Below are positions 15,848 through 24,435 of a stretch of DNA of 64,000 nt, in pieces (position 1 is the stretch's first letter; each line of letters opens with the position of its first letter). Source of the DNA: Actinospineispora spinosispora DSM 44797 (lineage in GTDB: Bacteria; Actinomycetota; Actinomycetes; Mycobacteriales; Pseudonocardiaceae); the NCBI RefSeq assembly GCF_000429025.1, contig NZ_AUBB01000017.1, positions 62,001-126,000 of the forward strand, read 5' to 3'. The translations under genes were made by a program, and so were the position numbers. The notes under the pieces were generated by a model that ran no database searches, was not told the DNA's origin, and was given only the letters and a program-made list of their open reading frames with translations.

Positions 15848-16301
15848 GCAGTCGGCTCACGAACTCGAACTGCCCTCGGGCGAGCTTGCGCTCCGCCTCG
15901 GCCGGGGTGAACCAGGCGACCCGGTCGATCTCGGGGAACGTACCGCGTCTGCCCGAGCGCGGTGGCCACTCCATCTCGAAGGTGTTGCTCCGGGCATCGG
16001 CCGGATCGAGGTCGCCCTCGACCGCGAACACGGTCAGCCACTTGCCGGTCGGCAGACGGAACTCGCCGAGCGCGAGCTCCCGGCCGGCCGGCACGGGCGC
16101 CCCGGTCTCCTCGGCGAACTCGCGGAAGGCGGCGACCCGGGGCTCCTCGTCGGCCTCGTACAGGCCCTTGGGGATCGACCAGGCACCGTCGTCCTTCTTC
16201 CGGAAGAAGGGTCCTCCGGGATGACCGAGAAGCACCTCGACGCCGGATACCGCCGGCCCGGTACGGAACAGAAGAACACCAGCGCTACGTACGACGGGCA
16301 C
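15834..16301 (-). CDS. Nudix hydrolase
   Basis: A 155-aa Nudix-fold protein. The Nudix box is complete at residues 46-68, reading GLYEADE then REFAEETGA, which binds the divalent metal. The N-terminal strand SAGVLLFR and the length fit small MutT/diadenosine-type hydrolases that cut nucleoside diphosphate-X compounds. The GTG at 16301 is preceded by TAGACT (16313-16308) with a 6-nt gap, which suggests a leaderless transcript. The precise substrate is not readable. It is tail-to-tail with the MFS gene and upstream of a divergent ABC ATPase. Confidence 0.88.
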   Translation of the reverse strand: MPVVRSAGVLLFRTGPAVSGVEVLLGHPGGPFFRKKDDGAWSIPKGLYEADEEPRVAAFREFAEETGAPVPAGRELALGEFRLPTGKWLTVFAVEGDLDPADARSNTFEMEWPPRSGRRGTFPEIDRVAWFTPAEAERKLARGQFEFVSRLLSSL

Positions 16302-16382
16302 CGGCGAAGTCTACTGACGGCACTCGGGCCTCATCCGGCCCTGGCGTGTCCCGTCGTTCTCAAAGAGAGACCGAACCCACAA

Positions 16383-16406
16383 ATTAGGATGCCCTAATCT
16401 AGGGCA
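16383..16406. promoter_or_regulatory. Overlapping palindromes resembling a DtxR/IdeR iron box
   Basis: ATTAGG-ATGC-CCTAAT and TGCCCTA-ATC-TAGGGCA overlap upstream of the ABC ATPase. The 19 bp TTAGGATGCCCTAATCTAG (16384-16402) matches 14 of 19 positions of the DtxR/IdeR consensus TTAGGTTAGSCTAACCTAA. It may be an iron- or metal-responsive operator. The match is partial and the regulator is not in the window. Confidence 0.45.
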
Positions 16407-16474
16407 ATATTCTTGCGCAGGCTGGCAGGGTGGACCCTGCGAGCCGTCGCATGCTGTCTAGTGCAAGGAGAACG

Positions 16475-17164
16475 ATGATCGAGCTCGAGAACGTCTCGAA
16501 GATCTACCAGACCGGCGAGGTGGAGCTACGTGCGCTCAACAACGTCAGTTTGAAGATCGAGACGGGCGACCTCGTCGCGATCATGGGACCGTCCGGTTCG
16601 GGTAAGAGCACGATGATGAACGTCCTGGGATGTCTGGACATTCCGACGGACGGCGTCTTCAAGCTGGACGGAATCGACGTCGGCACGTTGAGCGACAACG
16701 AGCTCGCCGAAATCCGTAACCGCAAGATCGGTTTCGTCTTCCAGTCGTTCAACCTGATCCCGCGCACCAGCGCCGTGCGCAACGTCGAGCTGCCGATGGT
16801 CTACGCCGGCATCGGCGACCGTCGCGGCAGGGCGACCACCGCACTGGAGAAGGTCGGGCTGGGCAACCGCGCCAAGCACATGCCCTCCGAGCTGTCCGGT
16901 GGTCAGCAGCAGCGTGTCGCGATCGCCAGGGCCATCGTCACCGACCCGGTGATGATCCTGGCCGACGAGCCGACCGGAAACCTGGACAGCCACTCGACCA
17001 ACGAGATCATGAAGCTGCTGGTGGAGCTGAACGAGTCCGGCCGCACGGTCGTGCTGATCACGCACGAGGACGAGGTCGCGAACTTCGCCAAGCGAGTGAT
17101 CACCCTGCGCGACGGCCAGATCGTCAGCGACCGCGCACCGGAGAACCGCACGCTGCTGGTGTGA
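16475..17164 (+). CDS. ABC transporter ATPase, MacB/LolD type, without a linked permease
   Basis: A 229-aa ATPase with an intact Walker A GPSGSGKST (38-46), Q-loop FVFQSFNLIPR, signature LSGGQQQR, Walker B MILADEP and the switch histidine in LITHE. GNLDS after Walker B and the FNLIPR stretch mark the MacB/LolD/FtsE type. That type works with FtsX-fold permeases in extrusion or mechanotransmission. ATG 16475 has AAGGAG four bases upstream. The expected permease gene does not follow; the next 540 bp hold no gene. The protein must pair with an unlinked permease or be a relic. A metal-box-like palindrome lies 70 bp upstream. Confidence 0.92.
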   Translation: MIELENVSKIYQTGEVELRALNNVSLKIETGDLVAIMGPSGSGKSTMMNVLGCLDIPTDGVFKLDGIDVGTLSDNELAEIRNRKIGFVFQSFNLIPRTSAVRNVELPMVYAGIGDRRGRATTALEKVGLGNRAKHMPSELSGGQQQRVAIARAIVTDPVMILADEPTGNLDSHSTNEIMKLLVELNESGRTVVLITHEDEVANFAKRVITLRDGQIVSDRAPENRTLLV

Positions 17165-17704
17165 ATCAGGAACCTCTCGTGCCGCTCGCAGCTCCGCTGC
17201 TGGGCGCACGGTCCGCAGCCGACCTCGTCGGCGCACCGGGGGCAAGCCATCCGCACTCGCCTGCTGATGTCGGCCTGCGCGTCACGCATCGAGCACGCCC
17301 GCCTCGACGAGCATCCGGTACACGTTGGTTTCGGTGCCTCGGCCGGGGAGCTGAATCCCCGCTGGCTCGAATTGTCTTGGCGTGGATCGCGGGGATGGGG
17401 GTGGTGTGCGTGTCCAGTCGCAGGTGGTGGCCTGCCGATGGCGCTGTTGTTGGCCGTGTGACGGGTGGGGCGGTACCGCCGACTGTGCACACCCACGTGC
17501 TGCGTCGCATATGTCCGGACGTGTGCGAGGCAGCACGTAGACGTGCAAAGTGGCCGTGATGGGGAGCGGTGGCCCAACAGCAGCGCTGCGGAGTTCCCCC
17601 GTCCCCGCGATACTGGCCGGCACTTGGCCACGCCAAGGACACTGATCAACACCCGGGGTACGGATCACCCACTACACCGAGCTCCCTGAGGTGCCTCGGC
17701 CATG
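17165..17704. other. Gene-poor 540-bp stretch with a 44-bp imperfect palindrome
   Basis: No convincing gene is visible on either strand between the orphan ATPase and the polyol operon end. At 17495-17538 two 22-nt arms form an imperfect palindrome centred on CCGG, with three mismatches per arm; the left arm begins ACGTGCTGCGTCGCATATGT. The region is where a permease gene would be expected, so it may be a decayed gene or an excision scar. Frames crossing it have no recognisable domain. Confidence 0.5.
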
Positions 17705-18811
17705 TCATGACGCGCGCAGCCGGTCGCCGGTCACCGGGTCGAAGAGGTAGACGCGTTCCGGGGGCGCGGTGATCGAGACGATGTCGCCGCTGGTCAGGGA
17801 GTGACCCGCGGCAACTTGCACCACCACGCGGCCTTCGACCCCGGCGAGCCGCACCGTCGCCAGGCCGTACTCCAGCAGGTTCTCGTAGACCAGCACCGTG
17901 GCCGAGAGCGCACCGGTGGTCTGCGTGGTGAGTACGCAGTCCTGCGGGCGAAGCCCGACCTGAACCTGCCGAGCGGTGGGGAACGGACCCGCGAGGGTCA
18001 GCCCGCCCGCGTCGCCCAGCTGCACGGTGCGCCCGTCGTCCGACGTGATGCCGTCCAGCATGTTGATCGGTGGCTCGCCGACGAAGTCGGCCACGAACCT
18101 GTTCGCCGGGTCGTCGAAGATCTCGTCCGGGGTGCCGAACTGCTGGATGATGCCGCCGTCCATGACGGCGAGACGGTCGGCGAGGCTCAGTGCTTCGAGC
18201 TGGTCGTGGGTGACGATGATCGTCGTGTAGCCGAACTCGCGTTGCAGTACCTTCAGCTCGCGCCGGACCCGCTGTCGCTGTCCGGCGTCCAGATGGGACA
18301 GCGGTTCGTCGAGCAGCAGGACGGGCGGGTTACGCACGAGTGCGCGAGCCAGTGCCACCCGTTGCTTCTGCCCGCTGGACAGGTTGGCCGGGCGCAGCCC
18401 CAGCAGATCGGTCATCTCGAGTCGCTCGGCGATCCGGTCGACCCGCTGGTTCGCGTCGCGCACCCGGCGTGCCTTGAGTCCGTAGGCGAGGTTCTCCCGG
18501 ACCGACAACGGCGGGTAGAGCGCGTAGCTCTCGAACCCGACACCCACCTGACGCTTGCCGGGCGGGAGATCACCCACCGATCGGTCGCCGATCATGATGC
18601 TGCCGTCGGTGACGGTCTCGAGCCCGGCGATCATGCGCAACGTGGTGGTCTTGCCGCATCCGGACGGGCCGAGCAGCGCGACCAGCTCACCCGGCTCGAT
18701 GTCCAGGTCGATGCCCTTGACCGCCTCGAACGGTTCGCGCCCCCGGCTGCGGTAGGTCTTGCGCAGCTCCCGCAGCCGCAGTCGCTGCGCCACCTGAGTA
18801 GGGGCCGTCAC
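17705..18811 (-). CDS. ABC transporter ATPase (MsmK/UgpC-type), polyol importer subunit
   Basis: A 368-aa CUT1-class ATPase. Walker A is GPSGCGKTTT, Walker B VLLLDEPLSHLD, and the switch region TIIVTHDQLEA. A C-terminal TOBE/OB regulatory domain starts at about residue 240. Two usually fixed positions differ: the Q-loop reads FESYALYP, with Glu in place of Gln, and the signature is LSSGQKQR instead of LSGGQ. The partner ATPase at 18808-19941 has the same Q-loop change. The GTG start at 18811 overlaps the partner stop as GTGA. It is the last gene of the binding protein-permease-permease-ATPase-ATPase operon. The two ATPases probably form a heterodimer, as in rhizobial glycerol importers. Confidence 0.9.
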   Translation of the reverse strand: MTAPTQVAQRLRLRELRKTYRSRGREPFEAVKGIDLDIEPGELVALLGPSGCGKTTTLRMIAGLETVTDGSIMIGDRSVGDLPPGKRQVGVGFESYALYPPLSVRENLAYGLKARRVRDANQRVDRIAERLEMTDLLGLRPANLSSGQKQRVALARALVRNPPVLLLDEPLSHLDAGQRQRVRRELKVLQREFGYTTIIVTHDQLEALSLADRLAVMDGGIIQQFGTPDEIFDDPANRFVADFVGEPPINMLDGITSDDGRTVQLGDAGGLTLAGPFPTARQVQVGLRPQDCVLTTQTTGALSATVLVYENLLEYGLATVRLAGVEGRVVVQVAAGHSLTSGDIVSITAPPERVYLFDPVTGDRLRAS

Positions 18812-19941
18812 CGTGTCCCTCCTGTCGCGGCGGTGGTCTCGGCGCTCGACGAGGTGGCCGAGCCGAGTCGAGCGGTGTCGGCGCCGGGTTCACCGGCGGC
18901 GAAGACGTGCACCAGCTTCCAGGGCACGGACAGCGTGACCTCGTCACCCTCGGCGGCCCGCTGGTCCGTGGTGATCGCGATGACCGGATCGCCGCCGACG
19001 TCGACGCTGAGCTCCACGGAACGACCGAGTCGCTCGGTCAACGTGATCCGCCCGCGCAGAACCAGACCGGCCGCCCCGGAGTCGTGGACCAGTTCCAGGT
19101 CACGGGGACGGATTCCCAGCCGCACCCGATCACCACTGCCGTCCGGCACCCCGACCGTGAGCCGGCCGCCCTCGGTCCGAGCGATCCCGCCGTTCACCCG
19201 AGCGTCGAAGAGGTTCATCTCGGGCTGGCCGAACGCCCGGGCGACGAAGGTGTCGGCCGGCTCGGTCCAGACCTGCTCCGGCGTGCCGACCTGCACCAGC
19301 CTGCCGTCGCGCAGGACCCCGACCCGATCACCCAGCGCAAGTGCCTCCTGGTAGTCGTGGGTCACGTACAGCGTCGTCGTGTGGACCATCTCGCCGAGCT
19401 GTTTGAGCTCGGCACGCATCGCCGCACGCAACTTGGCGTCCAGGTGCGACAGCGGCTCGTCGAGCAGGTACACGTCGGCGGGGCGGACGAGGACACGGCC
19501 GAGGGCCGTGCGTTGCCGCTGGCCGTTCGACAGCTCGCGGGGGAACCGTTCGAGGAGCCGTTCGATGCCCAGTGTGCCGGCGACCTGCTCGATGCGTTCG
19601 TTCTGCTGGCCGAGGGTCCAGGTGCCGGACCGCCCGGAGCGCAGCGGTGAGGCGAGGTTCTCCCGCACCGTCTTCTGCGGGTACAACGCGTAGCTCTCGA
19701 ACGCCATCGCCACGTTGCGGTGGTAGGGCTCGACGCCGGTCATGTCGCGGTCGGCGATGCGGATCTCGCCGTCGGTGTCGTCGACGAGCCCGGCGACGCT
19801 CTTGAGCAGGGTCGTCTTCCCGGCACCGGACGGGCCGAGGATGACGAAGAACTCGCCGTCCGCGAGCTCGAGGTCGATCCCGTGCAGCGCGGTCGTCCTG
19901 TCGTAGCGGGCGGTCAGCCCACGCACGGCGAGGGAACCCAT
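18808..19941 (-). CDS. ABC transporter ATPase (MsmK/UgpC-type), second polyol importer subunit
   Basis: A 377-aa ATPase with Walker A GPSGAGKTT, Walker B VYLLDEPLSHLDAK, switch TLYVTHDYQEA and a C-terminal TOBE domain with RLGIRPRDLEL. As in its partner, the Q-loop glutamine is replaced (AFESYALYP) and the signature is altered (LSNGQRQR). ATG 19941 shares its A with the TGA of the upstream permease gene, so translation is coupled. The Ala/Ser/Thr-rich last 25 residues are an unusual tail. Pairing with the 17705 ATPase is inferred from adjacency and shared substitutions. Confidence 0.9.
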   Translation of the reverse strand: MGSLAVRGLTARYDRTTALHGIDLELADGEFFVILGPSGAGKTTLLKSVAGLVDDTDGEIRIADRDMTGVEPYHRNVAMAFESYALYPQKTVRENLASPLRSGRSGTWTLGQQNERIEQVAGTLGIERLLERFPRELSNGQRQRTALGRVLVRPADVYLLDEPLSHLDAKLRAAMRAELKQLGEMVHTTTLYVTHDYQEALALGDRVGVLRDGRLVQVGTPEQVWTEPADTFVARAFGQPEMNLFDARVNGGIARTEGGRLTVGVPDGSGDRVRLGIRPRDLELVHDSGAAGLVLRGRITLTERLGRSVELSVDVGGDPVIAITTDQRAAEGDEVTLSVPWKLVHVFAAGEPGADTARLGSATSSSAETTAATGGTR

Positions 19942-20807
19942 CAGGCCTTCACCGCCCCGAACGACAGACCGCGGACCAGATAGCGCTGGATGGCCAGTGC
20001 CAGCACGAGCGGGGGGAGCGCCGCGATGATGGCCGCCGCGGCGGTCAGGCTGTAGAACGCCTGGCCGCCACCACCCAGGAACCGGGTGACCGCGACCGTC
20101 ACCGGTGTGTGCTGGCTGCCGGTCAGGATGAGCGGGAACACGTAGTTGTTCCAGGCGAAGATGAACGCGAGCAGCGCCGAGGCGGCGATTCCCGGTCGGA
20201 CCAGCGGCAGCGCGACCATGACGAACGCCCGGCGCCGGGTGTAGCCGTCCAGCAGGGCGGCCTGCTCCAGCTCCGGTGGCAGGTCCTGGAAGTAGGACCG
20301 CAGGATCCAGACGATCAGCGGCATCGTGACCAGCTGCAGCACCCAGATCATGCCGACGTTGGTGTCGAACAGCCCGAGCTGGTTGTAGATGACGAACAGC
20401 GGCACGATCACCATCAGCTCCGGGGCGAACCGGAACGACAGGATCGTGAACATGACGTCGTTCGAGCCCCGGTAGCGCCACCGGCCCGCCGCGTAGGCAG
20501 CGGGGACGCCGATGATCAGCGAGACGAGGACCGCTCCGGCGCAGTTGAGCACGCTCGTGATCAGCGCATCGCTGAAGTTCACGCTGGTCAACCGGGCACC
20601 GTCATCGCTCAGGACGGTGCTGAAGTTGCTCAGGGTGGGGGTGAAGCTGAAGTAGGTCGAGATCTGTTCGGTCTCCGATTTCAGGGACAGGATGACCAGC
20701 CAGACCAGCGGGAACAGTGAGAAGACGAACCACGCCAGCAGCACGAGGTCGGCGCTCACCGTCCCGACCGAGAACCGGCGCTGTCCGGGCTGAAGCTCCC
20801 TCGCCAC
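19941..20807 (-). CDS. ABC transporter permease (MalG-type)
   Basis: A 288-aa inner-membrane permease with six expected spans. The cytoplasmic EAA loop reads ELEQAALLDGYTRRRAFVMVALPLVRPGI, which docks the ATPases. The N-terminal stretch LFPLVWLVILSLKSETEQI is typical of MalG-like CUT1 permeases. The start is the GTG at 20807, six bases after the stop of the MalF-type gene, with only a weak ribosome site. It partners the 20814 permease and the two following ATPases to import a polyol or related solute delivered by the 21770 lipoprotein. Confidence 0.9.
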   Translation of the reverse strand: MARELQPGQRRFSVGTVSADLVLLAWFVFSLFPLVWLVILSLKSETEQISTYFSFTPTLSNFSTVLSDDGARLTSVNFSDALITSVLNCAGAVLVSLIIGVPAAYAAGRWRYRGSNDVMFTILSFRFAPELMVIVPLFVIYNQLGLFDTNVGMIWVLQLVTMPLIVWILRSYFQDLPPELEQAALLDGYTRRRAFVMVALPLVRPGIAASALLAFIFAWNNYVFPLILTGSQHTPVTVAVTRFLGGGGQAFYSLTAAAAIIAALPPLVLALAIQRYLVRGLSFGAVKA

Positions 20808-20813
20808 GGCGGA

Positions 20814-21761
20814 TCAGAGCTCCGATCCGGCGGCGCGGCGCTGGGCCTTGCCCAGGACGCTGACCAGGTAGCGGGCGGTCACGAAGACGATGGCCCAGAG
20901 CAGGAACATGTACGTGCTGCCCAACGAGTAGTTGAAGTTGATGATCGAGTTCTGGTACGCGCTGATCTGCAGCGTCCTGGTGGCGTCACCCGGCCCGCCC
21001 GCGGTGAGCACGTACACGTGATCGAAGATCTTCAGGCAGTCCATGAACCGGAAGATCACCGCGACCAGGATGTAGGGCCACATCATCGGCAGCATGAGCC
21101 GGCGGAACATGTAGAACCCGCCAGCACCGTCGACGGCTGAGGCTTCGAACGGTTCCTTGGGCAGCGACCGGACCCCGGCGAGCACGAGGACCGCGACGAA
21201 CGGCGTGAAGATCCACACGTCCACCAGGACGACCGAGAAGATCGCGTGCGTGTCGCTGAGCCAGTCGAACGTCGACCCGAGCCCCAGTACGTGGTTGAGC
21301 ACGCCGAACTGCGGGTTGAACATCAGCTTCCACAGCACACCCGCGATCACCGGGGCGATCATCAGCGGCAGGATCAGCACCCGTTCGAAGATCTTCCCGA
21401 TCAGGCTGGACCGGTTGAGCAGCAGGGCGATGCCGATACCGAGGACCGTCTCCACGACGGTGGCCGACACCGCATAGACGAGCGTGACCCGGACGCTGCC
21501 CCAGAAACCGGGGTCCGACAGCACGGTGGCGAAGTTGCGCAACCCGACCAGCACCGGTTGCGGGACGACGGCCGCGTAGTTGAGGAACGCGTAGTACACG
21601 CCCAGCGCGAACGGGTAGAGGATCCCGACGATGATGAGCACCGCCGGGATCGACAACAGGTAGGGGCGCAGGCCCCGGCGCCATGGCGGGACCGGACGCG
21701 CGGCATCGTGCCGTGCCCCCTTCTCCAGGTCGTCGGGGCGCGGCGGTGCAGTGGCCGTCAT
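20814..21761 (-). CDS. ABC transporter permease (MalF-type)
   Basis: A 315-aa permease with about six membrane spans. The N-terminal span reads LLSIPAVLIIVGILYPFALGVYYAFLNY and the EAA loop EPFEASAVDGAGGFYMFRRLMLPMMWP. ATG 21761 has AGGAG five bases upstream. It follows the binding protein gene by 8 nt. Together with the MalG-type partner it forms the transmembrane channel of a CUT1-class importer. The neighbouring kinase, dehydrogenase and aldolase point to a polyol substrate. Confidence 0.9.
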   Translation of the reverse strand: MTATAPPRPDDLEKGARHDAARPVPPWRRGLRPYLLSIPAVLIIVGILYPFALGVYYAFLNYAAVVPQPVLVGLRNFATVLSDPGFWGSVRVTLVYAVSATVVETVLGIGIALLLNRSSLIGKIFERVLILPLMIAPVIAGVLWKLMFNPQFGVLNHVLGLGSTFDWLSDTHAIFSVVLVDVWIFTPFVAVLVLAGVRSLPKEPFEASAVDGAGGFYMFRRLMLPMMWPYILVAVIFRFMDCLKIFDHVYVLTAGGPGDATRTLQISAYQNSIINFNYSLGSTYMFLLWAIVFVTARYLVSVLGKAQRRAAGSEL

Positions 21762-21769
21762 GGGCGCTC

Positions 21770-23236
21770 CTAGGTGTTGACCGCGGTGGTGCTCGCGGCG
21801 GCCAGCGCGTCCAGACGAGCCTTGGCGTCCTGACCCGAGTAGATGTCCTGCAGTGCGACGGCCCAGTCCTCGGTCGTCTTGAAGAACTGCTTCTGCGGGG
21901 TGAACTTGATGTCGGTGGAGGAGATGACCCGTTCGAACGTGTCCTGGTAGCCGGGGAAGTTGCCCAGCGTCTGTTTGAACGCCCCGTTGAAGACCGACTC
22001 GCGGGTCGGGTCGGCGAAGCCACGCTGCCCGGTCTGTACGGCTTTGGTCTGCGCTTCCTTGCCGGTCGCCCACTGGATGAACAGCCAGGCGGCGAGCTTC
22101 TTCTTCGACGCGGCGTTCATCGCCAGCGACCAGGTCCACAGGTTGGTGTTGTAGTTGCCGTCCGGGCCGGCGGGGCCGGGGTGCCAGGCCATGCTGCCCG
22201 CCTCGGCCGCGTTGCCCTTGATGTTGAGCGGGTAGGTCGCCGAGTCGGCGTCGTAGACCATCATCGCGGTGCCCGCGCCGAGGTCCTGGGTGCAGTTCGG
22301 GTAGTCGTAGGTGGTCCACGACGTGGGGCCGGCCGCTTTCGCCAGCTGGACCCATTTGCGGGTGAAGTCGACGGCCTTCGCCGAGTTCATCTGGGCGGTC
22401 AGCTTGCCGGACGGGTCCTTGCTGTAGTCCACGCAGCCTTCACGGGTGAACTGGGTCATGAAGCCCGGGTGGATGGTGGCCCAGGACCGCGATCCCCGGA
22501 ACGCCACGCCGTAGCGGTTGTTCGCCCGGTCGGTCAGGTCGGTGGCCAGCTGGATGAAGTTGTCGAACGTCTCGGCGGGCTTGATGCCTCGGCGGTCGAA
22601 CTCGGCCTTGTTGTAGCAGACGACGTTGGTCTCGAAGCCCCACGGGATGGCCCACTGGCCTCCGGTGCCCAGGGGACTGCCGGTCTGGAAGTCCCAGGAC
22701 GTCGAGCGGCGCAGCCCCTCGTAGATGTCCTCGAAGTTGTAGTCGGGTCCGGTGGCGGCGCTGTTGTTGAGCCAGGGGCGCAGGTCCTCCATCCAGCCGG
22801 GGGGACCGTAGGTCCAGATGAAGTAGGCGCCGGTCATGAACGCGTCGTAGTTGCCGGCGCCACTGGCCAGCTCGGTGTTGAGGCGGGTGAAGTAGTCGGC
22901 CTCGGCGACCAGGTCCGCCTTCACCTTGATGCCGGTCAGCTGGGTGAACTCGGCGAGCAACGGCTGGAACGCCACCTGGTAGGGGTGTGGCGTCTGCAGC
23001 ACCGAGATCTCGGTGCCGGCCGCCTTGCGCCAGTCGAACCCACCGGTGACCGCGCCGGCACCGTTCTCGTGCGCCGGTCCACCGCCGGTACCGACGCCGC
23101 ACGCGGCAAGCGCACTGGCCGTCGCGGCCGCGGCTCCACCGATCCCGAGCAGGCGCAGCAGCTGGCGCCGGGACACGTCCGGTCCGATCGGCAGCATGCC
23201 TGCGGACCTCGGGTTTCTCGGCTCGGGTCGGGTCAT
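21770..23236 (-). CDS. Extracellular solute-binding lipoprotein with Tat signal
   Basis: A 488-aa CUT1-class binding protein. The N-terminus carries a twin-arginine motif SRRQLLRLLG (RR at 23-24) and a lipobox LAAC with C46 as the lipidated residue. It should therefore be exported folded by Tat and anchored outside the membrane. The mature part shows the family pattern: FTQLTGIKVKADLV, ADYFTRLNTELASGAGNYDAFM, GLPWGFET-like AIPWGFETNVVCYNK, and EDWAVALQDIYSGQ at the end. ATG 23236 has CGGAGGA upstream. It resembles rhizobial glycerol/polyol binding proteins more than maltose binders, an impression not tested by search. Confidence 0.9.
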   Translation of the reverse strand: MTRPEPRNPRSAGMLPIGPDVSRRQLLRLLGIGGAAAATASALAACGVGTGGGPAHENGAGAVTGGFDWRKAAGTEISVLQTPHPYQVAFQPLLAEFTQLTGIKVKADLVAEADYFTRLNTELASGAGNYDAFMTGAYFIWTYGPPGWMEDLRPWLNNSAATGPDYNFEDIYEGLRRSTSWDFQTGSPLGTGGQWAIPWGFETNVVCYNKAEFDRRGIKPAETFDNFIQLATDLTDRANNRYGVAFRGSRSWATIHPGFMTQFTREGCVDYSKDPSGKLTAQMNSAKAVDFTRKWVQLAKAAGPTSWTTYDYPNCTQDLGAGTAMMVYDADSATYPLNIKGNAAEAGSMAWHPGPAGPDGNYNTNLWTWSLAMNAASKKKLAAWLFIQWATGKEAQTKAVQTGQRGFADPTRESVFNGAFKQTLGNFPGYQDTFERVISSTDIKFTPQKQFFKTTEDWAVALQDIYSGQDAKARLDALAAASTTAVNT

Positions 23237-23276
23237 CGGGTCCTCCGGAGATGATGAGGATGGAGCGGGGCGGGGA

Positions 23277-24098
23277 TCAGGAAGTGACGGACTGTTCGGC
23301 GGTCGCCACCGAGTTCTCGATCGGCTCGGGCGGTGCCACGCCGATCGCCGCGTTGAGGCACAGCAGAGCCGGTGGCAGGGCCGGGTCGGGGAAGACCCGA
23401 AGCTTCGTGACGGAGGCGTTGTCCAGCTTCGGAAGCACATGGCGGTAGTGCCGCAGGGGGATACCGAGCCAACCGCACAGCGCGAGGCGCAGCGCGGTGT
23501 TGTGTCCGACTACCAGCACGGAACCGCCGGGGTAGCGCCGCGCGAGTCTGCGCAGGACTCCCTGCACCCGCTCCGCGACCGCCTTGGGGTGCTCCGAACC
23601 GGGGAACGCGTAGTGCACCGGATCGGTCACGAAGGCCGCGGCCGCCAGCGGAGACCGCACCCGCAGCTCGGCCAACGTGTAGCCCTCGGCCTCGCCGAAG
23701 TCCATCTCACGGAGGTCCGGCTCGACCTCGGCGGGCATGCCCAGGGCTTCGGCGATCGGTGCCGCGGTGTCCGCGCTGCGTCGCAGCGGTGAGCAGATCA
23801 CCGCGTCGTGCGGATGACGGGCCGCCCACTCGGCGAGCCGCGCCGCCTGCTCATGGCCGGTCCGGTCGAGGTGGACGTCGCTGACGCCCGCGTACCGGTT
23901 GCCGGCGTGCCACACGCTGCGTCCGTGCCGCACGAGCGTCAGCTCCGTGTACGGGCGTCGGGCGGTTCGGTTCGCGTCGCCGGCGCAGTCGGAGCCGTTG
24001 CCGTGGGTGCCCCCTTCCGAGTCACCCACGACAACGCCGCCCGCCGCGCGCGCACCGGCGTCGCCGGTGGTGGCGGCAGGTTCGACAGGGGGCACCAT
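23277..24098 (-). CDS. Histidine phosphatase (phosphoglycerate mutase-like)
   Basis: A 273-aa cytosolic branch-1 histidine phosphatase. The phosphohistidine motif is LTLVRHGRSVWH at about residues 53-64, with the acidic helix region SPLRRSADTAAPIAEAL, the general acid E in LREMDFGEAEGYTL and the second histidine in VVGHNTALRLAL. The first 45 residues are Gly/Ala-rich and variable. GAGGAG lies just before ATG 24098; a GTG three bases on is an alternative. It is first in the same transcription unit as the ABC importer genes (40 nt before the binding protein). It could dephosphorylate a sugar or polyol phosphate, relieving sugar-phosphate stress or adjusting flux. Confidence 0.87.
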   Translation of the reverse strand: MVPPVEPAATTGDAGARAAGGVVVGDSEGGTHGNGSDCAGDANRTARRPYTELTLVRHGRSVWHAGNRYAGVSDVHLDRTGHEQAARLAEWAARHPHDAVICSPLRRSADTAAPIAEALGMPAEVEPDLREMDFGEAEGYTLAELRVRSPLAAAAFVTDPVHYAFPGSEHPKAVAERVQGVLRRLARRYPGGSVLVVGHNTALRLALCGWLGIPLRHYRHVLPKLDNASVTKLRVFPDPALPPALLCLNAAIGVAPPEPIENSVATAEQSVTS

Positions 24099-24435
24099 TG
24101 CTCCTCACTCGCGGTCGATCCGGTCGGCCGGGTGCACCAACGCTGGTGTGACCCGCTTCACCGGTCGAGTGTCGGGGTCACGGTATGACGTGGCGACATC
24201 TCAGGTCAATATGTGAAGTTGTCTCCCGTAGGTCTTCACCGGGTTGCTGCACGTATGCAGAGGTCATAGCCAGACGACCGGGTAATACGGGTGGGACTGA
24301 TGAGGTCCGACCCACGTTGGTACACAGGAAAATCACAAGCTCGTATGTGGATTTCACATTTGTTGCTTGACTAGCGCCGACCGGCACGTTGTGATGCCAG
24401 GCAAGAGCTGGTCCGTCATCGGGGAGGCACCGGCG
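24099..24435. promoter_or_regulatory. Divergent control region of the polyol locus, 337 bp
   Basis: Separates the importer operon (reverse) from the DeoR-aldolase-kinase-dehydrogenase operon (forward). The right half is clearly less GC-rich. TGTGA-type motifs occur several times: ATATGTGAAG at about 24209, AATCACAAG at about 24331, and ATGTG-N5-CACAT at 24345-24359, a 5+5+5 palindrome. These are candidate DeoR or CRP-type sites. No gene is present. Confidence 0.5.

Noticed and set aside
17225-17310. Cysteine-rich reverse-strand peptide resembling a zinc ribbon (CPRC...CGPC...C..H)
   Set aside because: The frame runs on into the antisense of the ABC ATPase with no stop at a sensible place, no ribosome site, and no family match beyond cysteine spacing.
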